The position numbers were made by a program, and so were the translations under genes. 64,000 bases of DNA, from the NCBI GenBank assembly GCA_017163975.1, contig JAFFSR010000309.1:2210001-2274000 (forward strand). Direction: 5' to 3'. Below are positions 10,886 to 22,599 of this stretch, one piece after another. The stretch comes from Anastatus disparis (taxonomy: Eukaryota; Arthropoda; Insecta; Hymenoptera; Eupelmidae). Each line of letters starts with the position of its first letter. Position 1 is the first letter of the stretch. The notes below the pieces were generated by a model. The model saw nothing but the letters and a program-made list of their open reading frames with translations. It did not search any database and was not told the origin of the DNA.

Positions 10886-11439
10886 GGAGAAAGGGTTCGG
10901 TTATGGATACCACTTTATTTTCGACTCATAACTTTTCACCCAGTGCATATTTTTCGGACTTATAGGTCTATAGAAAGATGAAGACCTCAGCTAACCACCA
11001 ACGAAGGGACGAAATCAATTCCGTCAGATAGAATAATTTTTTTTTGTTAATTTTGTGAAATGCCCACAACCGAACCAAAAAAGATTTTGGTTCGGTTGTG
11101 GACAATCATGCAAAATTGTTGGTGTTAAGATATTGGTTGCAATCCATTTTGCATCACAAAGTAGAAATAAATGCTTTATTGATTCACTTTGATTTGTAAT
11201 TCTTTTGAAAGAATATACATAAGTATAAATAAATTTTTATGATTTTTTTTCAAGCACAGAAAAATTAATTTGCTTATAGCACAAAGCAGACGCGTTTGTT
11301 TGCTTTGATATTTGGCATAAAATATCGTACTGCTATAATACATAAATGAAATTTGTCAAGAAAACCTTATCTGCTTTCTGTCTGTAGAAACGAAGGAGTG
11401 TCCACAACCAAACCATGCCCTCAACCGAACCTTTTCCCC
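10886..11439. mobile_element. MITE with TA duplication, termini GGRGAAAGGGTTCGGTT
   Basis: The left terminus GGAGAAAGGGTTCGGTTATG and the complement of the right terminus, GGGGAAAAGGTTCGGTTGAG, match with few differences. TA flanks both ends (10884-10885 and 11440-11441), as for Tc1/mariner-type insertion. The 554-bp interior is non-coding and contains a perfect hairpin made of the same GGTTCGGTTGTGG sequence at 11064-11101, as if terminal sequence had been copied inward. Confidence 0.75.
11064..11101. repeat. Perfect hairpin inside the MITE
   Basis: CCACAACCGAACCAAAA, a four-base loop, then the exact complement: a 17-bp stem. The stem repeats the terminal repeat sequence of the surrounding element. 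Confidence 0.85.
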
Positions 11440-11940
11440 TACTTATTTCCTAACCCTCGCGTATTATTTAAAATTAAAACTTAGGACCATTCTAAATTTT
11501 CCATTCATATTTTCATACTTTTCCATTCCACAGTGGCTCTACTTTGCTCTATCTGTTTTTTTCCATCCTTTTCCAAACTCTGACCTCTAGTCTCAATTAC
11601 AATAATAGCGTCTTCATTTGAAAATATTCTTTATTTTATCGCTTTATTGAACGCAACGCCTCCTACCTCGCAACAACCTTTTCTTTACATATATTTGACA
11701 ATGACATCCTGCCTCCCTCTATCGGATTCTGAATTAAAACCATACCTAACCGTCATTTTTTCCTCCCTCTTTTTTCCAAGAACTAGCAATTTAACAATTT
11801 TTTCCCTTTTTGCTTTCTCATAGAGAAAGCATTGTATCAATAAAAAAAATATTTTTCTATTTTTTTTATTAATTTGTACATATTTTTACTCAAGAAGTCA
11901 AAAAAAGTGATTTCCAGAAAATGTCTGTGTGTGCGTGTGC

Positions 11941-11995
<55 letters not shown>

Positions 11996-12606
11996 TTCAG
12001 TATTCACTCCAATTAGATCTGGAAAACTACTCGATTGATTTCCTTCAAATTTTGCATACAATTTATTTTTTTGTCTAGCTCGGTAAAAAGCTATTGAAAA
12101 TTGGTTTTCTTTCTTTTAGAGCCATTAAAAAAATTTTTTTTAAATATCAATTTTTAATTTTTTTTTTGTATTTTACGTTAATTACTCAAAGCATTTGCTT
12201 GAAGATTTGTATGAAAATTATTTTCGACTCCCAAAACAAGAAAAACTTTTAAAAACTGATTTTCATAGCGCACTTTTAATTTTAGAGCATTTTTAAAACT
12301 TTTTTTGTCCTCAGGCCGAAAAATAAATTTTTGTGTCCCGTATACGGAGCACAAAATAGTGTATTCTTGTCCTAGGCCGCAAAATAAAAATGTGTTTATA
12401 CAATGTATTATTTTAATCAAAGTTCGCAGAAAAATGTTCTCGACGTCACTGATTCTTGGAATTGAACTAAATGAACTGGACGCTTTCCTCAATATCGCTA
12501 TCCTTTTCTTACATATACTATACTGCGTATGCGTTAACGAATAACGTAGACTTAATATATGTATATTATGAAAGAAAAAGATAGAGTGAGAGAAAGACAT
12601 AGTTAC
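11440..12606. other. Non-coding stretch with microsatellite and a dispersed repeat
   Basis: 11442-11800 is pyrimidine-rich without a recognisable gene. A (GT)n/(AT)n microsatellite lies at about 11926-11991. 12000-12300 carries a repeat motif (TTTCCTTCAAATTTTGCATAC, then GAAAA.TGGTTTTC, then TTTTAGAGC.TTTT). Related copies lie at 16860-17150, so this looks like the same dispersed element on either side of the long-TIR transposon. Open frames across 12178-12600 on both strands have no domain I recognise. Confidence 0.5.
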
Positions 12607-13215
12607 AGATTCTTAAACGTTTTTTTTTATATTTTCGAGTTTAAAACATTGATACCATGGCGCATCGTACTATTTTTCCAACTTTACGTGTTCTTACAAC
12701 TATTTTTACGCTTTTATTTATTGATATATCAAAAATATCAACAAAAATCTTTAAAATAAACCCCGGATCGAATATTTTGATCAATTAGAACTAAAGTTAT
12801 GACGATTTAAAGTTTAAAAAAAATGCTGAAACTTTAAATAAATATGATATTTACATTGAGGAATCGCAATTTTCGTTAAAAATTAAAATCTGAAGATATA
12901 AATTTTTTGATTTAAAAGCAAGGTATTTTGATAGAAGAATACATAACCATTTATTCTCTTTTTATGGTACATTATCATAATAAAAATTTTTTTTGTTGAA
13001 GAATATAATTTGTTTATCAGTTTTAATTCCGCGCCTAGAATTTGACTTTATTTTGTAGGGAGTTGACGCATGTCACTACCAGGTGGCGATGATTCGTTCT
13101 TTGCATTCTCATCAACGACTTGACGCGTTTAAAAATACAAGAAAAGGAAAATAAAAAATAAAGATGCTTAAGAAAAATTATTTTTTTCGATCTGTCATTG
13201 AACAGAATATCAATA

Positions 13216-15672
13216 ATAGCATCACTGATTGTTAAAATGAAGTGCAAGGATTCAAAAGAAAGGCACAAAAAAGTTATTTATGATTGCTCCAAAAGTCTTC
13301 GCTTAGAGAATTAGGTGATCTAACGGAGTCTTTGAAGCGCTTGTATCCAAATACTTCTTTCTCTATAGAAGATAAAGTATGTCCTTCGTGTTACAAAATA
13401 TTATTAGATGAAGTGAAAAATGCGCTTATTTCATCGACTTCAAGCAGTCAACAATCTTCGGAAGATTTTATTCATAGTGAGGCTGTGGTTGAACAGCTCA
13501 ACGAGACTTCAAGTAATTTGTAATTAAACATTTCACCAATTAAAATGCCTCAAAGTATCAATATCAAGATGCGAGAATCTCATGCTCTCCGAAAAAGAAA
13601 ACAAATAAACGATGCATTTGATTCACAAATAGCAAGTAAAATGATGAAAGTTTACGATATAACGGATTTGCCCGTATTGAATGAAAATAATGAATGTAAA
13701 ACAAATGATAAATGGCTTGAGAATATTAAAATTGCATTAGATAATTGTTCAAATTTTCTTGAGAAAGTGCGATTGTTGAATATTATACCAAGTGATATTT
13801 TCAAAGATTATTTATTATCAGTTTTACCAAATGTAACTATTAATATGATTGATCAAGCACGATCATTGGTAAATAATAAAAAAATTTACAAGCAGTCTGA
13901 GAACTATTGTGGCCATTCTTTGGATTGAAATTGTAATGAAAGTAAAAGATTATTATCTGAACGATGATTTTAATTGTTCTCGTCAAAGTGCAAATAAAAT
14001 CGACACAGTATCTATCAAAGAAAATGGTATAAAAACTAAAAAAGTCAAACGCTTTCTTACGCGAAGTATAAAAGAAATATATCAATTATTTAAGAGCATG
14101 ACGAAGCTGTCCACCTTCTAATAATATTTCCAATCCTAACTTATGAATAAACGATGCGTTTAATCGAGTTTCTTTGCTACAAAGAAAAAAATTTGTAAGA
14201 TTAAACTCTAGTGCGGACAACTCAAGAAATTCACCAAAATATTATACATATAAAGTTATAATAAAAACTTTCAATGTATCGTATTTTAAGGTTAGGTTTG
14301 TCGAGTTCGATATCTAATTTCTAATCTTAGCTCATAAAAAAATAACAAGTCCAAATGATTTGTTATTTAAACAAAAATTATTGTATTAATATAGCTTTAG
14401 TGCGGACAAGTCATTATATTAGTTTAATTTAAGAATTTAAAAAGATATTGATAAAATAAAAAAGCAAAACTCGATTGGTGCAGCTCCGACATGCCGTTAA
14501 AGACGAAAATCCTGAAATGAAAACAAAAATTGGTAAATCAACATTCTACGCTTTAAGACCGAAGTGGGTTATACCACATCCACCCACCGATTCGCGTCTT
14601 TGCGTTTACTGCGAGAATCTTAAACTTATGTTAGATGCTTTGAATAATTATAAAAAAAGAGAATAAACAAGACATTGCAGATTTGAAATTGAAAATATGT
14701 TCTTCACTTTTTTGTTCAAAAGATGATATGAAATGTGTACTAAGAGAATGTAAAGAATGTCCCATTGGAGATTCTATTGATTTACAAGTAATTTCTTTGA
14801 CAGAAGAAGATTTATATGAAGAAATAATTTATGGTGTTTGGGAAAAATCAAATTTACTGAATAAAACGAGCACAGTTGAAAATTTCTTAATAGAGTTAAG
14901 AGAGCGCGCTCTCACTGTAAGAGCTCATAAATTGGTCAAAGAAATTCAACGTATAGCAATTAATGAGGTTAAACTTTTAGCGAAAAATAATGACTTCCAA
15001 TTAGTTATTCATGTCGATTTTGCAGAAAATTGGACAGTTCTGCTTCAAAATGAAATTCAAAGCTATCATTGGAGTAAAAACCAAATATCAATATTTACGT
15101 CAGTATGCTATTTTGGAAATGATAAAACAGTCAGTTATGTCACCGTCTCTGACGATATTAAACATGATTCGTCTCATGCCCTAACGGCTATAAATTTAAC
15201 TATCGATAACTTAAAACAAAAACATATTGCGCAAGATCTTGATGAAATCATAACCATTTTCGATGGAGCTGGCAGTCATTTTAAAAATAGATATCAATTC
15301 TATGAGCTTTAAAACTCAAAAGTAAACAGAAAATGGCTTTTTTCTGCAACAGGTCATGGTAAAGGCGCTTGTGACAGTATTGGTAGTTTGGTTAAACATT
15401 ATGCTACCACGCATAATCTGTCCAAGAAAAGTGCAGATTTTATTAGAAACGCTGAAAATTTCGCCACTCACGTATCAAAATATACTCCGTCGATTAATAT
15501 TCTTGTTATCCGCAAGGATGAGTTAGAAGTTTTTCGACTGACAAAAAAAATGGAATGGTTAGCAAATGCAAAAGAAATTAAAGGTATTCAAAAGATTCAC
15601 TGTTGGAAAAGTGAGCAAAACAAAATCTACACTGCCAAAACTTCGAGACATGAGTGGCAAGAAGTAAATTGA
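13216..15672 (+). pseudogene. Transposase of the long-TIR element (frameshifted, MITE-interrupted)
   Basis: Successive frames join into one protein. The N-terminal part at 13216-13523 contains RELGDLTESLKRLYPNTSF and a CPSC pair. A helical middle (13545-13928) follows, with KWLENIKIALDNCSNFLEK. A zinc-like patch reads LCVYCENLK (about 14600) and CVLRECKECPIGD (about 14735). The C-terminal half includes HVDFAENW (about 15008), TVSDDIKHD and IFDGAGSHFKN (about 15258), then ATGHGKGACDSIG (about 15345). The paired Asp motifs fit an RNase H-like transposase core, but I cannot name the superfamily. The ancestral start is probably ATG as in the second copy; here it is ATA at 13216. Stops at 13523, 14665 and 15312, a frameshift near 13930 and the MITE at 14094-14496 inactivate it. 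Confidence 0.7.
14094..14496. mobile_element. MITE with TTAA duplication inserted in the transposase gene
   Basis: Left terminus GAGCATGACGAAGCTG and complement of the right terminus CGGCATGTCGGAGCTG. TTAA lies at both ends (14090-14093 and 14497-14500). The second transposase copy reads uninterrupted across this point (about 49508-49525) and serves as an empty site with exactly one fewer TTAA. The interior has two copies of TAGTGCGGACAA. Non-coding. Confidence 0.85.
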
Positions 15673-16560
15673 AAGGTTTTATTCAAATTCGGATTTTTTA
15701 TTCACATTAGTTCTCAATTCATTAGTGTTCTTTCTTAATTGTATCGCATATTATTTGTTCATTGAAAATGACCAAATAATATATTTTAGTATTTAAAAAA
15801 CTCACCTTTTCAAAATTCAAATTCAAAATTCAAAGTAAATATATTTATTTAAAGTTTCAGCATTTTTTTTAAACTTTAAATCGTCATAACTTTGGTTCTA
15901 ATTGATCAAAATATTTGATTCGGGGTTTATTTTAAAGGTTATTGTTGATGTTTTTGATATATTAATAAATAAAAGCATAGAAATAGTTGTAAGAACACGT
16001 AAAGTTGGAAAAGTAGTACGATGCGCCATGGTATCAATGTTTTAAACTCGAAAATATAAAAAAACATTGAAAAATCTGTTAAAAAAAATAAGGCAAAATC
16101 GCATATTCACACCTACTCTCAAAGTTAGTATTTTTCATGTATAAAATCATATAAAAATTTAAAAAAAACAAATACAGTTTTTGAAAAAATCGTGTTTGAA
16201 AAAAATCGCTTTTTTTTCGGTTTTTCGTGAATAACTTAGTGAGATCAAATTGTATTACAAAAATCGAGATTGCATTTAAAACTAGACAGAATTCCGCACA
16301 CTTTCGTTAAAAGAACGCCTAAAAAGGTTGAAAATTGACGGAGCTATAGTCATTTAAAAGTAGAGGTTCATTTTCAATTTTTGAATTTTCGTTTTTTCAT
16401 CCAACACTAAAATTGCTGTAGTAAAAAAAAAAAAATTGTTGAGCGTTCTACGAGGTAAATTTTATCTTTATATACATAATGGAAGGTATTTTTATTACTT
16501 AAAAGTAAATAAAAAATTCGTTCAGTGACGGCCTGCATGAATCTGAATCGAATCAGCCAT

Positions 16561-17174
16561 TGATTGTTTATGATTGAATTTTTCCATTAAATTCTTTTAT
16601 ATTTTAGGAATTATTAATTATTTTTTTATAGGCGGGAGGGGGAGCTTCGCTCCAATTTTCGCTTAACGGCCTTTGGGCAAAAAAATAGTATATGCAGTCT
16701 GGGCCACAAACGTATCATTCTTGCTTGTGCAGCTGGAGTGGCCTCGCTACGCTCGGCCCCTCAGCATGCACCTGCCAAGAATGATACGTTTTGCGGCCCT
16801 GACGCATAATATACTATTTTAAAAATGCTAATTTTTCATTTTTCTTTTTATTTCACGAAAACCATTCGATAGATTTGCTCCGAAATTTGAATGCAAGTTA
16901 TTCGCTACTGTCTGAAGAAAACAAGCTTTGGAAAACTAATTTTCTCAGAGCAGTTTTAATTTTAGAGCATTTTAAAAATTTTTAGAAAAATTTTTATTTT
17001 TCATTTATCTTCTTTTTTGTGTAAACCATACATTAAATTTTTCACAAAATTTTTATACAATCGATTCGCTATTGTCTGAAGAAAATAAGCTTTCGAAAAC
17101 TAGTTTTCTTAGCGTGATTACAATTTTAAAGAATTTTCAAGATTTAAAAAAAATGTTAATTCATCTTTTTTTAA
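16561..17174. other. Dispersed repeats with a GC-rich inverted repeat
   Basis: 16635-16823 holds a GC-rich island in otherwise AT-rich DNA. It contains a small stem GGAGC-TTC-GCTCC and an inverted repeat whose arms (about 16681-16722 and 16783-16823) contain AACGTATCATTCTTG and its complement. 16840-17150 has two diverged copies of a unit of about 150 bp containing ATTCGCTA.TGTCTGAAGAAAA, related to 12180-12300. No protein-like frame. Confidence 0.55.
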
Positions 17175-17222
17175 TTGTTTTATTGTGTCATCCTTAACTC
17201 TGCTACCACAATAACTCTATCA
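17175..17222 (+). repeat. 5' LTR remnant of the old copia element
   Basis: TTTTATTGTGTCAT.C, then AACTCTGCT, then CACAA and CTCTATCA match the last 50 bases or so of the 3' LTR at 25643-25910. The upstream part of the LTR (starting TGTTAGGAATAGG in the 3' copy) is not recognisable, so this LTR is truncated or replaced. Confidence 0.7.
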
Positions 17223-17237
17223 GGTCATGGGCCCAGC
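17223..17237 (+). promoter_or_regulatory. Primer binding site, copia type
   Basis: GGTCATGGGCCCAGC directly follows the LTR. It matches, with one difference, the GGTTATGGGCCCAG site by which Drosophila copia primes from an internal fragment of initiator tRNA-Met. The young element at 25976-33640 has the exact form. Confidence 0.8.
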
Positions 17238-19455
17238 AAGCTTCAACTGCGCTGCGCGAAGATGGCGGAAAAGAAGGTTCAAGAATTACTAGGTAAAGTA
17301 TTGGAAAATGAAAGAAATTCCTTGCGTTCTCGCGAGTGATAACGAGTTAAACAAGATGCTAAATTTAAAATAAATTAAATTAAAAATAAAATGTTGCAAT
17401 AAATCAAATTAAAACAAATAAACCTAGAATAAATAAATAATATTAACGATGGCACCTAAACAAGTGTAGGTGTATACGTATATATAAGGCGTTTGTAATT
17501 TATATGTATATATATATATGAGTATATGCAGTAAGTGAATACGAGATATAAACATATGTATGAGTGTACATGCGTATGTGTGCGTGTACGTATATACATA
17601 TAAATATAAATAAATAAATATTCGAATTCCTAAAATTCTATATAGAACGAGAACAAAAATGAGAGCGAGAACAAGAACGTGACACAAAATTCTGTTATAG
17701 TCTTTTTATAAATACTGGAAGTTTTTTTTAATGTAAGGAGCAATATGGCGGTAATGAGAAAATCGTTGCACAAACAAGAACGAAAGAGCAATATTTACGA
17801 TGGACTCTGGCCAAGTCTATACCTTAAGTACATATGTATATATTTGTAAATATAATACATTATAGACAAGTAATTTATTTTTTTATATAAATATGTATTT
17901 TATATACTTATAATCAAATAAAATAAAAATAGTGTTTTTCACGGGTTTGACAGTGATATTTGTGAAATTGAGTTATGCTAAACACGATAAATAACGAATA
18001 TATAATTAAATAAATTAAGTTTTCGTTTAAATTTAGATAGTGCTTGTGTTCGGAAATATCTGAATTTCTAACTGTATAACTGATTGACAGGAAAGGATTT
18101 CGTACCTGACAAGTGGATGGCAGTACTTAAGAGAGTAATTACCGAAAAACAAGAGGAGGGTCTGCCATTCTATAATATGTTGTAATGGTTGAGACCCTTA
18201 TTTCTTACTTAGACTAAGTGACTATGCAATGCAGGGGAGGGGTCTAAACCTCCTTTGCCGGACACTTCAGCGAAGCCAGGGTCAGACTGGAAGAGGTGGA
18301 GAGGACGGGGGCGGATAAGACGGGAAAGTGACCAGGTGTACACATCGGTTTTATGCTAGGGAGTACCGAAGCTTTATTGGCTTAAAGAATACTATTTACA
18401 AAGACGTGTATAAAAATAAAAAGCAAACAAAAACAATCTTTAATTGCAAGAATAATCTAAATAATCTGATTCACTAGTAATTACGAGAGACACATCAATC
18501 GGCTCCGGTGCTGTAACAAATAAAGATAAAAAAATCTTATAATTAATTTACGGTGTATCGAAGAGATGGGTGGGCGGCACCCTTAACGCGTCTATGCTGA
18601 TACAGTAAATAAACAGGTGGACGCCACTCTTAAATGCTTATGAGAAATATAATAAACAGGTGGACTGCACTCTTGATAAGACATAATAAAATAATGTGGG
18701 TGGACGTCACCCTTTACCTAAGCTAAGTGAATTTATACGGCGGCAAAGACGGCGGCGGTAAGGGAGACGGCACTTTATATGGCGGTCCGTGAAGGAACGC
18801 GGTCCTCTAGGTGGTTTAATTAAGAACCCGACAGCTTAATAACCAGATAAGATTGTCTGAGTATACGGAGCGCCGTGTACTAGAGTAAAATACAGGTACG
18901 AACAGCGGGCTGAACTAGCACTGGAGTGCCAATGTTAGCTGGGCAAAACTGTAGTAGCCTCTACAAAAATAGTGGTCGACGCGCGATGCCTACAGTACTG
19001 GCATCGACTCTTGCATCTCCTACAGCTCGCTGTTCCTGTATAAGGAGCGCTTACGGCGAGACACCTCGTAGCGGGTGAGCGCAGCATTTGGCAACGCGCA
19101 ACATTTGAAATAGCGTAAGCGAGGATATGAATATCCGTCGCAGTGTCTTACTGCCGGAACCTAAGCAAAACGAGGCGCAGCTGCGATACGAAAAAAGGAA
19201 GAATGTAACAAAAAACAAAACGAAGAACGGAACAAGGAAATAAAAGAGTAAAACGAGACCAAACAACGAGGCAGAGAGAAACGAAGACCAAAAGGTAAAG
19301 AATATATATAACAAGTTTGTAACCGTAAACAAAAATATAAATCAGGCAACTATTTCTATGTTAAAAAGATATACCAAAAAATTATAATTTAATACAGAAA
19401 ATTGCTATTATAAAATTCTAATTTTTTTTTCTTTCTAACAAAAAATAAGATATGG
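17238..19455 (+). other. Leader region of the old copia element
   Basis: About 2.2 kb between primer site and the first nested MITE. A short frame starts ATGGCGGAAAAGAAGG at 17262 and could be a remnant first exon, as GTAAAG follows soon after. 18560-18730 contains four imperfect copies of a GGTGGACGYCACYCTT motif, each an imperfect palindrome. AT-rich and simple-sequence parts alternate with a GC-rich part (18225-19170). The minus-strand frame near 19051-19349 has no recognisable domain. Confidence 0.5.
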
Positions 19456-20262
19456 GTAAATCCACCGTAGTTTTAACTTTGCATGTGACTTTTTTTCAGC
19501 AATTTTTAAATAATCACTATTCTGTCACATTAAAACGCACATAGCTGTATTTGGCTTTAAATTGTCCGTTCTGAATCTAAGAAATATACTCCACTTTTTC
19601 GCAAAGCTATATTGAACGGCACCTTCAAAATTTTCTTAAAAGTATCAAATTTTTTACAAAAAATCACGGTTTTTGCATAAATAGTATAGAAAGAAGTAAA
19701 AAATTTTAAGTCTTGGTGAATTTTAGATCATGCCGTTTGAATAATATTCAAAAAAACTTTGAGACTACTTTCTCAACTCAAAAACAAAAAATTTAAACCT
19801 AAGTAGAGTCACGTGCAACTTCAAATAGGTTTGATAATAGCGATCTTCATTTCAAGACAATATACATATTTTGAATTGTATTTACTGAGTTTTTCGATGA
19901 TGCGCATGACTCTACTTAGGTTTAGATTTTTCGTTTTTTAATTAGGAAAATAGTTTTATAGTTTTTTTGAAAATTACTTGAACGGCATGATCTAAAATTC
20001 ATCAAGACTTAAAAAATTTTACTTTTTTTTATACTATTTATGCAAAAACCGTGATTTTTCGTAAAAAATTGGATATTTTTTAGAAAATTTTGAAGTTGAT
20101 GTTCAATGTAGCTTTGCGAAAAAGTGGAGTATATTTCTTAGATTCAAAACGGACAATTTAAAGCTAAATACAGTTATGTGAGTTTTAATGTAACAGAATA
20201 GTAATTATTTAGAAATTGCTTAAAAAAAGTCACATGCAAAGTTAAAACTACGGTGGATTTAC
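19456..20262. mobile_element. Palindromic MITE nested in the old copia element
   Basis: Begins GTAAATCCACCGTAGTTTTA and ends with its complement. The halves, about 390 bp each, pair with roughly 90% identity by eye around a centre near 19870. I cannot fix the target duplication (ATAT is possible). It contains none of the ACGAG pentamers that crowd the host element. Confidence 0.75.
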
Positions 20263-20776
20263 ATATATTCACTAAACGAGTGAGCAACAAAGTTGATCTC
20301 AATGATGAAAATGGTTTTATTTCTCTTATTATTTTAAAGAAATCGAGAATCGAGTGACTGCCTTTATAGTTTAATTTGACGTATTCGAGAAAGAGACATC
20401 TACAAAGGAGTCATAATCTAGGAATTGAACTAAATTTAGGCTGGTCGAAAGGAGGTGTAGAAAACGAAGGCGATGATGTGCAACGAGTTCAAAAACTTGA
20501 AAATTCAGATTGATATATCTGATAATTAATTTTTATGAAATACTATTATAAATAAGAATAGTATTGAAAATCTGATAATGAGATCACTGAGTTCTAGTTA
20601 TTATGAGTTATTGTTATTTAATGAAGATTGATGCTGAACGAGTTGACAAATTGGAAATATCTCTGGTTGTGCTGGCAGAATGGAAGTCTTTAAAGAGAGT
20701 AACTTAACGTATGATTCTTCTAAAGTTATAGTGCAATTAAAGGAGTTTTAGAAAATAAAATTGATCAATATATGTA

Positions 20777-21847
20777 CACTGCCGCCGAGATCCTTTTGCC
20801 CCCTTTCGTCTAAAATCGACTTATCTAAAAAGTCTTATAACTCTGGAAAAAATGGTCGTAGCCTAAAAATTCCAACGGGGTTCGAAAGATTGTTCAATAT
20901 TCTTTCAAAAAATATTGGTTTGATATAAAAAAACCATTTTTTTCGTATCTCTTATCCTTGTTTAAAAAGAAATTTTTTTCAACTTTGTTTTAACTTTGTA
21001 AAATAGTGTTCAATTTCAGTAGAAATCGTTACATTAATACAAAACCGAATAGATTTTAAAGCTCATATTTCGACGATGAAAATGCAATGTCGAACGTCTA
21101 GATTCGACCTTTTAAACCAGAGTTATAAGATTTTATATTTAAAAATAAGGTTTTTTTCGATATATGAATATCTCTGAATTTAAGAGGAATAGAAAAATTT
21201 GTCAGAGGGAAAAAATGTTCCTTTTTGGTCAAATAATAATAACATATAATAAAAAATTTATTTCGAAAAAAAATTTTTTTTTTTGTTGGAATGTAATGAA
21301 ATTTTGATATCTTTAAAATATTGAACAACGTGGGTAAAAAAGGCAGGAAAAAATCTTTTTTCTAAAATCCATTTTTTATTATATATTATTATTTGACCAA
21401 AAAGGAACATTTTTTCTCTCTGACAAATTTTTCTATTCCTCTTAAATTCAGAGATATTCATATATCGAAAAAAACCTTATTTTTAAATATAAAATCTTAT
21501 AACTCTGGTTTAAAAGGTCGAATCTAGACGTTCGACATTGCATTTTCATCGTCGAAATATGAGCTTTAAAATCTATTTGGTTTTGTATTAATGTAACGAT
21601 TTCTACTGAAATTGAACACTATTTTACAAAGTTAAAACAAAGTTAAAAAAAATTTCTTTTTAAACAAGGATAAGAGATACGAAAAAAATGGTTTTTTTAT
21701 ATCAAACCAATATTTTTGAAAGAATATTGAACAATCTTTCGAACCCCGTTGGAATTTTTAGGCTACGACCATTTTTTCCAGAGTTATAAGACTTTTTAGA
21801 TAAGTCGAATTTAGACGAAAGGGGGCAAAAGTGTCTCGGCAGCAGTG
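20777..21847. mobile_element. Palindromic MITE, TA duplication, termini CACTGCYGCCGAGA
   Basis: 1071 bp. The left end CACTGCCGCCGAGATCCTTT and the right end pair, TA stands at both sides (20775-20776 and 21848-21849), and the halves match over more than 500 bp around a centre near 21310. CACTG termini with TA fit the Tc1/mariner group. The open frames inside are mirror images read through the palindrome, not genes. Confidence 0.85.
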
Positions 21848-22599
21848 TATTTGTTGTGATTTTAAATTGATCAAATTAATGAAAATAGATAGATCCATGG
21901 ATCGTCTTATATTAATCTATGGATCCACTGGCTCAAACGATGATTTAAACGAGAGTGTCGTAGAAAATCATACAGTTCGAATATGAGATATTATGAACTA
22001 CGTTGACACTAACCATAAGAAGTGACTAATATTAAAGGTCCATTGAAATCGTAAAAATAACTTTGAAAAATATAATTACGAGAAAGAATTGTTTCTTTAG
22101 CAATTATAAAGAAATAATTGTATGTTTTGCAATTTAATCTGAAAAAGGAATAAACAAGTATATTTTAGATTGGTTTGACTAGTCAATGAAGAATTACAAT
22201 AGCGTTAAAATGCGAAACTGTTATTTGATAAGGATATTGAAAATACCTAAAAGTGATTGTAATGCATGACGAGTTATGAAACAATAGCTAAGACTGCAAT
22301 TGAAGAAGTTTGATTCTGTTGATGTTCCCAGTTGATATTTATGCATATACAGTACTTTGTTAACAATTTACAGCTGTGTTACGAGAGCAATCGGATGATC
22401 AACTGCATAAGAGAGGATTGTCTAAAACGTAGTATACAAGAATAATGAAGAAAATATAAAATAATAAATTTAAATAAAAATTGTTAACGTAATGTTCAAA
22501 ATGAATTTTTGTAGATTTGAACGAGTCACGAAATTTAAGTAAAATTAATTAAATTTGACAAACTTCATAATATTTAGCTACACGAGAAATATTAAGAAA

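Larger units (their letters stand above)
12607..16560 (+). mobile_element. Long-TIR DNA transposon, copy 1 (left end truncated)
   Basis: The left inverted repeat (about 12610-12850) and right inverted repeat (about 15855-16080) pair. Both contain ACCATGGCGCATCGTACTA, CTTTACGTGTTCTTACAAC and the A/T-rich AAACTTTAAATCGTCATAAC block. The right repeat continues outward to about 16505-16560, whereas the left copy stops near 12607, so the left end is truncated. Between them lies the transposase pseudogene (13216-15672), which is interrupted by a TTAA MITE. The second copy at 47930-50990, in the opposite orientation, supplies the missing outer repeat. Confidence 0.75.

Noticed and set aside
18225..19170. 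GC-rich part as a host gene exon or CpG promoter
   Set aside because: No continuous frame with splice sites, and it lies within the leader between copia primer site and gag remnants.
21098..21461. Small open frames on the minus strand
   Set aside because: They read through the two mirror halves of a palindromic MITE and give each other's reverse.
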